Below, one piece after another: positions 4,733 to 12,081 of a DNA stretch of 13,969 nucleotides; positions within the stretch are counted from its first letter, which is position 1, and the number at the start of each line of letters is the position of its first letter. The stretch covers positions 1 to 13,969 of the forward strand of contig JAKFWE010000240.1 in assembly GCA_021732895.1 (NCBI GenBank), written 5' to 3'. The position numbers and the translations under genes were made by a program. Source of the stretch: Allobosea sp. (lineage in GTDB: Bacteria; Pseudomonadota; Alphaproteobacteria; Rhizobiales; Beijerinckiaceae). The notes beneath the pieces are model-generated. The model worked only from the letters and a program-made list of their open reading frames with translations. It was not told the DNA's origin and made no database searches.

Positions 4733-7711
4733 ATGCTCATCAAGCGCAAGACCGCCGACGTTCAGCGCGGCAAGCTCCAGGCGGCGATCGCCGGCCTGTC
4801 CTCGGGCGTGATGGATCGCCGCGCCTTCCTGCGCCGCTCCGGCCTCGTCGCCGGCGGCGTGGCGGCCGCCGGCGCGCTGCAGATCGGCGCCGTCCGCAAG
4901 GCGCAGGCCGCCGGCCTCGGCCCCTCGACCGGGACCAAGATCGTCAAGAACATCTGCACCCACTGCTCGGTGGGCTGCACCGTGAAGGCGGAAGTCGCCA
5001 ATGGCGTCTGGGTCGGCCAGGAGCCGACCTGGGAAAGCCCGATCAACCGCGGCACGCATTGCGCCAAGGGCGCGTCGGTGCGCGAGCTCGTCCATGGCGA
5101 CCGCCGCATCAAATATCCGATGAAGCTGGTCGACGGGCAGTGGCAGCGCATCTCCTGGGATGTCGCGATCAACGAGATCGGCGACAAGATGACGGAGATC
5201 CGGACCAAGTCCGGGGCCGATTCGGTCTATCTCCTCGGCTCGGCGAAATTCTCCAACGAGGGCGCCTACCTGTTCCGCAAGTTCGCGGCCTTCTGGGGCA
5301 CCAACAACGTCGATCACCAGGCGCGCATCTGCCATTCGACCACGGTGGCCGGCGTCGCCAACACATGGGGCTACGGCGCCATGACCAACTCCTACAACGA
5401 CATCCGCAACTCGAAGACCGTGATCTTCATGGGCTCGAACGCGGCCGAGGCCCATCCGGTCTCGATGCAGCACATCATCGAGGGCAAGGAAGTCCAGCGC
5501 GCCAACGTCATCGTCTTCGACCCGCGCTTCACCCGCACGGCGGCGCACGCGACCGACTATGTCCGTTTCCGCTCCGGCACCGACATCGCGGTGATCTGGG
5601 GCATGATGTGGCACATCTTCAAGAACGGCTGGGAGGACAAGGCCTTCATCGCCGCGCGCGTGCACGGCATGGACGACGTCCGCAAGGAGGTCGAGAAATA
5701 CGATCCCAAGACCGTCGAGGACATCACCGGCATCCCCGGCGAGCAGCTCGAGCGCGCCGCCAAGACCTTCGCCACGGTCAAGCCCGCCACCTTCATCTGG
5801 TGCATGGGCGTGACCCAGCACTCGGTCGGCACGGCCAACGTCCGCGCGATCTGCAACCTTTTGCTCGCCACCGGGAACGTCGGCTCGAACGGCACCGGCG
5901 CCAACATCTTCCGCGGGCACTGCAACGTCCAGGGCGCTACCGATTTCGGCCTCGATATCGCGAATCTGCCCTGCTACTACGGGCTGGTCGAGGGCGCCTG
6001 GCGCCATTGGGGCCGGGTCTGGGGCGTCGAATACGACTATTTCCAGTCGCGCTTCGACGAGGTTCCGGCCAAGGGCGGCCGCGCCGCGCGCACGCGCAAG
6101 CAGAACATGGAAACCTCGGGCCACACCTCGACGCGCTGGTTCGACGCCGCCAACCTGCCGGCCGAGCAGGTCGACCAGAAGGACAACCTCAAGGCCATGT
6201 TCGTCATGGGCCATGGCGGCAACACGATCCCGCGCATGCCCGACGCCGTGAAGGGCCTGGAGAAGCTCGAGCTTCTCGTGGTCTGCGATCCGCACCCGAC
6301 CAATTTCGTCTCGCTCGGCGGGCGCAAGAACGGCACCTACCTGCTGCCGATCTGCACGCAGTTCGAAACCTCGGGCTCGCGCACCTGCTCCAACCGCTCG
6401 ATCCAATGGGGCGACAAGGTCGTCGAGCCGATCTTCGAATCGGTCAGCGACTATGAGGTCATCTACAAGCTCTCGCAGAAGCTCGGCTTCGCGGAGCCGA
6501 TGTTCAAGAATTACGAGATGGTCAAAGGCAAGTACGGCATGGAGCCGACGCCCGAGTCGATCCTGAAAGAGATCAACAAGGGCGGCTGGTCGACCGGCTA
6601 TACCGGGCAGTCGCCCGAGCGGCTCAAGCTGCACATGGCCCATCAGGACAAGTTCGACTTCACCACTCTGCGCGGCGCGAAGGGCTCGCCGGTCGAGAAC
6701 GACTTCTACGGCCTGCCCTGGCCGTGCTGGGGGACGCCCGAATACAAGCATCCCGGCACGCACATCCTCTACAACACCTCGCTCGAGGCCAAGAACGGCG
6801 GCGGAACATTCCGCCCACGCTTCGGCCTGACGCGCGAGCGGACACTGCCCGACGGCAGCAAGGTCAACGACACGATGCTGGCGGAGAACGGCTCCTTCTC
6901 GCTCAACTCCGGCATCCAGGACGGCTATCCCGAGTTCACCATGGCCGTGCTGAAGAAGCTCGGCTGGGACGGCGATCTGACGCCGGCGGAGCTCGAGACG
7001 ATCACGCGCATCGGCGGCGCCAACGTCGACGGCGTGAGCTGGGCGATCGACCTGTCGGGCGGCATCCAGCGCGTCGCGCTCGAGCGCGGCTGCGTGCCCT
7101 ACGGCAACGGCAAGGCCCGGGCCAACGCCTGGAACCTGCCGGACCCGGTGCCGGTGCATCGCGAGCCGATCTACTCGCCGCGCGTCGATCTCGTCGCCAA
7201 ATGGCCGGCCCGGCCCGACGAGCGCACCCTGCGCATTCCCAACCTCCATACGTCGATCCAGAAGGCGGCCGTCGAGAAGGGCATCGCCAAGTCCTTCCCG
7301 ATCGTGCTGACCTCCGGTCGCCTCGTCGAATACGAGGGCGGCGGCGAGGAGACGCGCTCGAACCGCTGGCTGGCCGAGCTGCAGCAGGACATGTTCGTCG
7401 AGATCAATCCGGCCGACGCCCAGTCCCGCGGCATCCGCGACGGGGCCTTCGTCTGGGTCAGCGGTCCGGAGAACAATTCGAAAGCCCGCGTCAAGGCGCT
7501 GGTGACCGAGCGTGTCGGCAAGGGCGTGGCGTTCATGCCCTTCCATTTCGGCGGCGTCTTCCAGGGCGCCGACCAGCGCGGCAACTACCCTGCCGGCACC
7601 GACCCGATCGTGCTCGGCGAATCCGTCAACACGATCACGACCTACGGCTACGACCCGGTGACCGCGATGCATGAAGGCAAGGTCACGCTTTGCCAGATCG
7701 CCGCGGCGTGA
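4733..7711 (+). CDS. fdh3A: Formate dehydrogenase (FDH3-type) alpha subunit, Mo-bis-MGD, Tat-exported
   Basis: A 992-residue catalytic subunit that oxidises formate to CO2 in the periplasm. A Tat signal (DRRAFLRRSG, 28-37) with cleavage near AQA (57-59) follows a 27-residue N-terminal extension. One [4Fe-4S] cluster is ligated by Cys75, Cys78, Cys82 and Cys110; Lys112 is the conserved electron-transfer lysine. The Mo-binding residue is Cys200 followed by His201 (ARICHSTTV), so this is a cysteine form, not a selenoprotein. FMGSNAAEAHP and the MGVTQHSVG stretch are typical of FdnG/FdhA proteins. Residues about 855-990 form the C-terminal dinucleotide-binding domain (LTSGRLVEYEGGGEETRSN). Length is close to FdnG. 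GAGGGA at 4718-4723 lies 9 bases before the ATG. It works with the beta and gamma subunits that follow. Confidence 0.96.
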   Translation: MLIKRKTADVQRGKLQAAIAGLSSGVMDRRAFLRRSGLVAGGVAAAGALQIGAVRKAQAAGLGPSTGTKIVKNICTHCSVGCTVKAEVANGVWVGQEPTWESPINRGTHCAKGASVRELVHGDRRIKYPMKLVDGQWQRISWDVAINEIGDKMTEIRTKSGADSVYLLGSAKFSNEGAYLFRKFAAFWGTNNVDHQARICHSTTVAGVANTWGYGAMTNSYNDIRNSKTVIFMGSNAAEAHPVSMQHIIEGKEVQRANVIVFDPRFTRTAAHATDYVRFRSGTDIAVIWGMMWHIFKNGWEDKAFIAARVHGMDDVRKEVEKYDPKTVEDITGIPGEQLERAAKTFATVKPATFIWCMGVTQHSVGTANVRAICNLLLATGNVGSNGTGANIFRGHCNVQGATDFGLDIANLPCYYGLVEGAWRHWGRVWGVEYDYFQSRFDEVPAKGGRAARTRKQNMETSGHTSTRWFDAANLPAEQVDQKDNLKAMFVMGHGGNTIPRMPDAVKGLEKLELLVVCDPHPTNFVSLGGRKNGTYLLPICTQFETSGSRTCSNRSIQWGDKVVEPIFESVSDYEVIYKLSQKLGFAEPMFKNYEMVKGKYGMEPTPESILKEINKGGWSTGYTGQSPERLKLHMAHQDKFDFTTLRGAKGSPVENDFYGLPWPCWGTPEYKHPGTHILYNTSLEAKNGGGTFRPRFGLTRERTLPDGSKVNDTMLAENGSFSLNSGIQDGYPEFTMAVLKKLGWDGDLTPAELETITRIGGANVDGVSWAIDLSGGIQRVALERGCVPYGNGKARANAWNLPDPVPVHREPIYSPRVDLVAKWPARPDERTLRIPNLHTSIQKAAVEKGIAKSFPIVLTSGRLVEYEGGGEETRSNRWLAELQQDMFVEINPADAQSRGIRDGAFVWVSGPENNSKARVKALVTERVGKGVAFMPFHFGGVFQGADQRGNYPAGTDPIVLGESVNTITTYGYDPVTAMHEGKVTLCQIAAA

Positions 7712-7725
7712 AGAGGAACTGAACC

Positions 7726-8322
7726 ATGGCCCGAGTGAAATTCCTCTGCGACGCCGACCGTTGCATCGAATGCAACGCCTGCGTCACCGCCTGCAAGAAC
7801 GAGAACGAGGTGCCCTGGGGCATCAACCGGCGTCGCGTCGTCACGATCAACGACGGCAAGCCCGGCGAACGCTCGATCTCGATGGCCTGCATGCACTGCA
7901 CGGACGCGCCCTGCGCCGCCGTCTGCCCGGTCGATTGCTTCTACACCACGGCGGACGCCGTGGTGCTGCACAGCAAGGATCTGTGCATCGGCTGCGGCTA
8001 TTGCTTCTACGCCTGCCCCTTCGGCGCGCCGCAATATCCCAAGGTCGGGAACTTCGGTTCGCGCGGCAAGATGGACAAGTGCACCTACTGCGCCGGCGGA
8101 CCCGAAGCCGACCTCTCGCCGGTCGAGTTCCAGAAATACGGCTCGAACCGGCTGGCGGAGGGCAAGCTGCCGCTCTGCGCCGAGATGTGCTCGACCAAGG
8201 CGCTGCTCGCCGGCGACGGCGAGATCATCGCCCAGATCTACAAGGAGCGGGTGGTGAAGCGCGGCTACGGCTCGGGCGCCTGGGGCTGGCAGACGGCCTA
8301 CAAGGAAACGATCGCCATCTGA
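7726..8322 (+). CDS. fdh3B: Formate dehydrogenase FDH3 beta subunit, four [4Fe-4S] ferredoxin-like protein
   Basis: A 198-residue electron-transfer subunit with sixteen cysteines in four sets: 13/16/19/23, 55/58/63/67, 87/90/93/97 and 119/122/151/155. The first and third are classic CxxCxxCxxxC ferredoxin motifs, each pairing across the fold as in DmsB/FdnH proteins. It passes electrons from the alpha-subunit cluster to the haem b of gamma. Unlike E. coli FdnH (about 290 residues) it lacks a C-terminal membrane helix and has no signal peptide, so it is presumably carried out by the Tat system bound to alpha. AGAGGA (7712-7717) lies 8 bases before the ATG, and only 14 bases separate it from the alpha stop. 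Confidence 0.95.
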   Translation: MARVKFLCDADRCIECNACVTACKNENEVPWGINRRRVVTINDGKPGERSISMACMHCTDAPCAAVCPVDCFYTTADAVVLHSKDLCIGCGYCFYACPFGAPQYPKVGNFGSRGKMDKCTYCAGGPEADLSPVEFQKYGSNRLAEGKLPLCAEMCSTKALLAGDGEIIAQIYKERVVKRGYGSGAWGWQTAYKETIAI

Positions 8323-8328
8323 GACCCG

Positions 8329-8390
8329 GACAGGGGCTCGCCGCCGGTCACGCGACCGGCCGCGGGCCTCGCCGCTCTCGATTCCCTGTC
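8329..8390 (+). other. Structured intercistronic region between beta and gamma genes
   Basis: GACAGGG (8329-8335) is complementary to CCCTGTC (8384-8390), enclosing a second perfect stem GCCGGTC (8343-8349) / GACCGGC (8354-8360) with an ACGC loop. The 85-base beta-gamma spacer is the longest gap inside the structural operon and is largely taken up by this fold. No T-tract follows, so it is not an intrinsic terminator. A role in mRNA processing or in setting gamma dosage is possible but inferred. Confidence 0.45.
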
Positions 8391-8406
8391 GCGAAAGGAT
8401 ATTCGC
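8391..8406 (+). promoter_or_regulatory. Ribosome-binding site of the gamma gene held in a small hairpin loop
   Basis: GCGAA (8391-8395) pairs perfectly with TTCGC (8402-8406); the six-base loop AGGATA contains the Shine-Dalgarno AGGA. The ATG begins at 8408, two bases after the stem. It adjoins the larger structure at 8329-8390. Confidence 0.4.
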
Positions 8407-8407
8407 A

Positions 8408-9412
8408 ATGCGTCTAGGCGCTCATTTCCGTTTCCTGATCGTCGGCCTCGCGCTGGCGCTGACCGTCGCGATCGCGCAGCCGGCCGCGGCCCAGCAGATC
8501 AACCCTACCGCCAACGCGGTCAAGGAGCAGCAACTGCTCGACGCCCTGCGCGGCAACCCGTCGGGCGAGGTCCAGGGCCGCATCTCCATCCCCGACGGCA
8601 CGGCCGCGACGCTGATCCGTCCGGCCGGACGCGAGTGGCGCGAGTTCCATCAGGGCACCATGCTGCGCGTCGGCGCCATCGCCGTCCTCGGCATGCTGGC
8701 CCTGCTGGCGGCGTTCTATCTGGTGCGCGGCCGCGTGAAGGTCGAAGCGGGACTGTCGGGGCGCACGATGACGCGTTTCAACGGCTTCGAGCGTTTCATG
8801 CACTGGATGACGGCGACCTGCTTCATCGTTCTCGCTTTGTCGGGCCTGAACGTCACCTTCGGCAAGGCCGTGCTGCTCCCACTGCTCGGGCCGCAGGCCT
8901 TCACCAACGTCTCGCTCGCGGCGAAATGGGCGCACAACTATCTCGCCTGGCCGTTCATGCTCGGAATCGCAATGATGTTCCTGGTCTGGATCAAGGACAA
9001 CATTCCGACCGGAACCGACCTGAAATGGCTGGCCGCCGGCGGCGGGCTGGTCGGCAAGGGCCACCCGCCCGCCAGGCGCTTCAACGCCGGCCAGAAAGTG
9101 ATCTTCTGGTCGGTCGTGCTCGGCGGCGCGGCGCTGTCGGTCTCGGGCGTCTATCTGCTCTTCCCGGCCTTCGCCGGCGGCGTGCTGAACCTGCAGTTCT
9201 GGAACGTCATCCACGGCGTCGTCTCGATGCTGATGGTCGCGGTCATTCTGGCGCACATCTACATCGGCTCGATCGGCATGGAGGGCGCCTTCGACGCGAT
9301 GGGGTCCGGCGAGGTCGATCTGAACTGGGCCAAGGAGCATCATTCGCTTTGGGTCGCCGACCAGATGAAGAAGGGCCAGGCCGGCGCGCCGGCGATGCAG
9401 CCGGCGGAGTGA
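8408..9412 (+). CDS. fdh3C: Formate dehydrogenase gamma subunit, cytochrome b556
   Basis: A 334-residue membrane subunit that takes electrons from the beta subunit through two b haems to quinone. It has a Sec-type signal peptide (1-28, ending QPAAA), a periplasmic stretch, an extra membrane helix (about 85-106), then the four-helix di-haem core at roughly 128-150, 174-197, 230-252 and 266-290. Candidate haem-ligand histidines are His132 (FMHW), His176 (WAHN), His269 (VIHG) and His283 (LAHIYIG). The long N-terminal part makes it larger than E. coli FdnI (217 residues) but is usual for the FDH3/FdoI-like proteins of Proteobacteria. The tail VDLNWAKEHHSLW is also typical. The ribosome site AGGA lies in a hairpin loop at 8391-8406. 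A strong terminator follows the gene. Confidence 0.93.
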   Translation: MRLGAHFRFLIVGLALALTVAIAQPAAAQQINPTANAVKEQQLLDALRGNPSGEVQGRISIPDGTAATLIRPAGREWREFHQGTMLRVGAIAVLGMLALLAAFYLVRGRVKVEAGLSGRTMTRFNGFERFMHWMTATCFIVLALSGLNVTFGKAVLLPLLGPQAFTNVSLAAKWAHNYLAWPFMLGIAMMFLVWIKDNIPTGTDLKWLAAGGGLVGKGHPPARRFNAGQKVIFWSVVLGGAALSVSGVYLLFPAFAGGVLNLQFWNVIHGVVSMLMVAVILAHIYIGSIGMEGAFDAMGSGEVDLNWAKEHHSLWVADQMKKGQAGAPAMQPAE

Positions 9413-9465
9413 GGCTTGAAACGCTCGCGCCGGCTTGACCCGCCGGACGGTTCTGACGGATGACG

Positions 9466-9495
9466 ACCGGGCGCTGCTGCGCCCGGTTTTGTTTT
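9466..9495 (+). terminator. Rho-independent terminator after the fdh operon
   Basis: A perfect 9-bp stem ACCGGGCGC (9466-9474) / GCGCCCGGT (9479-9487) with loop TGCT is followed by a T-rich tract TTTTGTTTT (9487-9495). It is the clearest intrinsic terminator in the window. It ends 16 bases before the mobB ATG, with the mobB ribosome site (GGAGA, 9496-9500) directly after the T-tract. A weaker CCGGC/GCCGG hairpin lies upstream at 9430-9446. Confidence 0.88.
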
Positions 9496-9511
9496 GGAGA
9501 CGAGTGCGACG

Positions 9512-10042
9512 ATGCGCGTGATTGGCCTTGCCGGTTGGAGCGGCGCCGGCAAGACGACGCTGCTGACGCGGCTGATCCCCGAACTGGCGCGGCGCGGCGC
9601 GAGCGTCTCGACGCTGAAGCACGCCCACCACGCGTTCGACGTCGATACGCCGGGCAAGGATTCCTGGGAGCATCGTCAGGCGGGCGCGCGAGAGGTGCTG
9701 ATCTCGTCGGAACGGCGCTTCGCGCTGATGCACGAACTGCGCGACGCGCCTGAACCAGTCCTGCGCGAGCTTCTGGCGCGCCTGTCGCCCGTCGATCTCG
9801 TCATCGTCGAAGGCTTCAAGCGCGAGCCGCACGCCAAGATCGAGATACACCGCGCCGCCAATGGCAAGGCTCCGCTGCATCCGGGCGACGCCAGCATCAT
9901 CGCCATCGCCAGCGACGACGTCTTCCCCGAGGCGGGCCGGCCAGTGCTGCATCTCGACGACATCGCCGGCATCGCCACCATCGCGCTGGCCGGGGCCGAG
10001 CCGCTGGCCGCCGTCGAGGCGCGGCTGCGCGGGGAGAGGTGA
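9512..10042 (+). CDS. mobB: Molybdopterin-guanine dinucleotide biosynthesis protein MobB
   Basis: A 176-residue GTP-binding protein that assists MobA in attaching GMP to molybdopterin, making the MGD form of the cofactor used by the formate dehydrogenase upstream. The P-loop GWSGAGKTT is at residues 8-16. The family motif TLKHAHHAFDVDTPGKDS follows at about 34-51, and DLVIVEGFKREPHAKIE lies around 94-110. The ATG at 9512 puts the P-loop at the expected distance from the N-terminus; GGAGA at 9496-9500 is 11 bases before it. A TTG at 9494 in the same frame would overlap the terminator T-tract and is unlikely. moeA follows after 7 bases. Confidence 0.95.
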   Translation: MRVIGLAGWSGAGKTTLLTRLIPELARRGASVSTLKHAHHAFDVDTPGKDSWEHRQAGAREVLISSERRFALMHELRDAPEPVLRELLARLSPVDLVIVEGFKREPHAKIEIHRAANGKAPLHPGDASIIAIASDDVFPEAGRPVLHLDDIAGIATIALAGAEPLAAVEARLRGER

Positions 10043-10049
10043 GCAGGTC

Positions 10050-11306
10050 ATGGCGCAACTCAGCGACGACGCCTTCGCCTTCGGCGGCCCGCTGATGAGC
10101 GTCGAGGAGGCTTGCGCGGCTGTCGCCGCGCGCGTCGAGGCTGTGAGCGGCGTCGAACGGGTGGCGCTGGCCGACGCCGACGGGCGGGCGCTGGCCGCCG
10201 ACGTCGTCGCGGGGCTCGACCTGCCGCCTTTCGCAAACTCCGCCGTTGACGGCTACGCCGTGCGCTTCGCCGATCTGGCTGCGTCGGGCGAGACCGTGCT
10301 CCCCGTGGCCGGGCGCGTCGCGGCCGGCGCCGACGCCGCAAGCCTGGCTACGGCCGGCGTCGCCATTCGGGTCTTCACCGGCGCGCCGATGCCGCCGGCC
10401 GCCGACACCGTCTTCATGCAGGAGGATGTCGGGCTCGAAGCCGGCTGCGTGCGGCTGCCGGCAGGGCTGAAGCCCGGCGCGAATGCGCGCCCGGCCGGAG
10501 AGGACATCGCGGCGGGGGAGATCGCCCTTGCGGCCGGCCGGCGTCTGCTGCCGCAGGATCTCGCATTGCTCGCGGCGCTGGGACAGACGGAGGTCGCGGT
10601 GCGCCGCCGGCCGCGCGTGGCGATCTTCTCGACCGGCGACGAACTGGCGGAGCCCGGCGCGCCCCTGCCGCCAGCCGCGATCTACGACGCCAACCGGATG
10701 GCGTTGCGCCTGCTCGTCGCGCGCTCGGGCGCAGAGGTGGTCGATCTCGGCATCCTGCGCGACGAGCCCGACAGCCTGACGGCCCGGTTGCGCGAGGCGG
10801 CCGGCGAATGCGACCTGATCCTGACCTCGGGCGGCGTTTCGACGGGCGAGGAAGACCATGTCAAGGCGGCGGTCGAGCGGGCCGGCTCGCTGGTGTTCTG
10901 GCGGGTCGGGATCAAGCCGGGCCGCCCGGTGGCGATGGGGGTCGTCGCAGGCGCGCCCTTCATCGGGCTGCCGGGAAACCCGGTCGCCGTGTTCGTGACC
11001 TTCGCCTTCATCGCCCGCCCGCTGATCGCACGACTGGCCGGAGCGACCTGGACCCCGCCGCGACCGACGCCGGTGCGGCTCGGGTTCTCCTACCGCAAGA
11101 AATCCGGGCGGCGCGAATATGTCCGCGTCTCGCTGACAACGGGGCAGGATGGCGTCCCGCTCGCGCACAAGAACGGACAGGACGGCGCCGGTGTGCTGAC
11201 CTCGCTGACCCGCACCGACGGGCTCGTGGCGCTGCCCGACGACTGGACGACGATCGCGGAAGGCGCGATCGCGCCGTTCCACAGCCATGAGAGCCTGATC
11301 GGCTGA
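10050..11306 (+). CDS. moeA: Molybdopterin molybdenumtransferase MoeA
   Basis: A 418-residue enzyme that inserts molybdenum into adenylylated molybdopterin in the cytoplasm. It has the family's landmarks in order: PPFANSAVDGYAV (59-71, with Asp67), TGAPMPPAADTV (110-121), IFSTGDEL (192-199), YDANR (212-216), the MPT-binding TSGGVSTGEEDHVK (259-272), KPGRPVAMG (289-297) and GLPGNPVAVF (306-315), followed by the C-terminal domain IV. Length is normal (E. coli MoeA is 411). The start is the ATG at 10050, seven bases after the mobB stop, with GAGAGG just upstream; the longer open frame reaching back into mobB is a shadow. mobB-moeA form a two-gene cofactor unit placed after the fdh terminator. 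The stop converges with a - strand gene 7 bp away. Confidence 0.96.
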   Translation: MAQLSDDAFAFGGPLMSVEEACAAVAARVEAVSGVERVALADADGRALAADVVAGLDLPPFANSAVDGYAVRFADLAASGETVLPVAGRVAAGADAASLATAGVAIRVFTGAPMPPAADTVFMQEDVGLEAGCVRLPAGLKPGANARPAGEDIAAGEIALAAGRRLLPQDLALLAALGQTEVAVRRRPRVAIFSTGDELAEPGAPLPPAAIYDANRMALRLLVARSGAEVVDLGILRDEPDSLTARLREAAGECDLILTSGGVSTGEEDHVKAAVERAGSLVFWRVGIKPGRPVAMGVVAGAPFIGLPGNPVAVFVTFAFIARPLIARLAGATWTPPRPTPVRLGFSYRKKSGRREYVRVSLTTGQDGVPLAHKNGQDGAGVLTSLTRTDGLVALPDDWTTIAEGAIAPFHSHESLIG

Positions 11307-11313
11307 TCGTCGG

Positions 11314-12081
11314 TCAATCGCGCCGGAACACGACGCTGGCGAGCCAGCCGAAGAACAGCGCCAGCGCGACGGTCGCGAGCCCGTAGAGCAGTGGGCTGTC
11401 ATGCGCGCCGCTGGCGAGCCGCTGCTCGATGCCCGTCTTCACGACCTCGAAGCTGGTCGATTCCCGCGCCAGGGCGACCCCGCCGGCATAAAGCGCGATC
11501 TCCACTTCGTAGGGGCCGGTCGGCGCCGTGGCCGGAACCTCGATCGGGGCGCTGAACAGCGTCGGCGAAAGGAAGGTGACGCCACGCTCCTCCTCGGCGT
11601 AGAGGCCTTTTTCGGACAGGTTGCGGATGAGCCCATTGTGGAAGCGTGTCGTCGAGGCGTCGAGATCGAGCCCGGAATTCTCGAGGCGCTGCGCGTTGGC
11701 GAGGCCGATGCGCTCGCGCCGCGCCGCTTCCGCGCCCAGGATCTCGTCGAGCGGCCGGTTGCTCGAGACGGTCAGGTAGACCGGGTTGTCGGGAAAGCGG
11801 CGTTGCGTCCGGTTGATCCAGATCGGCCCGAGGCGCTCCTTTTCGCGCACGATCAGCATGCGCGGCGGCCCGCGGACGGTGATGACGAGATCGTAGGGAT
11901 CGGCGCGCGCCACGGTGCGCCCGTCGCGCTCGACCACGCCGAACACCGTGATCTGGTCGCCGGTGTAGTTCGAACTGATCTGGATCTGGTGGCTCGACAC
12001 CGAGACGATCAGCGTCTCCGCTTCGGCCGGAAGGGCGAAGAGGGCCGCGCAAGTGAAGAACAGCCGGACGACGCGGCTCAT
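11314..12081 (-). CDS. TIGR02186 family membrane-anchored protein
   Basis: A 255-residue protein with a signal peptide (1-21, cleavage after AEA), a beta-rich periplasmic domain (about 22-225) and one C-terminal membrane helix (about 229-250) ending in a basic RRD. The opening ETLIVSVSSHQIQISSNYTGDQITVFGVV and the later RGPPRMLIVREKERLGPIWIN stretch are what I recognise as TIGR02186 (parts quoted: SNYTGDQITVFG, GPIWIN). Proteins of this family are repeatedly encoded next to TauE/SafE permeases, as here with an ATGA overlap at 12078-12081. Function is unknown; a periplasmic partner of the transporter is the obvious inference. The frame stays open upstream to 13020, but that region is antisense-frame overlap with the permease gene and is not part of this protein. 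Confidence 0.85.
   Translation of the reverse strand: MSRVVRLFFTCAALFALPAEAETLIVSVSSHQIQISSNYTGDQITVFGVVERDGRTVARADPYDLVITVRGPPRMLIVREKERLGPIWINRTQRRFPDNPVYLTVSSNRPLDEILGAEAARRERIGLANAQRLENSGLDLDASTTRFHNGLIRNLSEKGLYAEEERGVTFLSPTLFSAPIEVPATAPTGPYEVEIALYAGGVALARESTSFEVVKTGIEQRLASGAHDSPLLYGLATVALALFFGWLASVVFRRD

Noticed and set aside
4688..7672. A 994-codon open frame on the - strand covering almost the whole alpha-subunit gene
   Set aside because: Its codons are exact reverse complements of the alpha-subunit codons. The frame stays open because TTA, CTA and TCA codons are rare in GC-rich genes. The translation is low-complexity and Arg/Asp/Ala/Gly-rich, with no recognisable domain.
8414..10051. 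545-codon - strand frame opposite the gamma subunit and mobB
   Set aside because: It crosses two confirmed + strand genes and a terminator, and its translation is compositionally biased with no motif.
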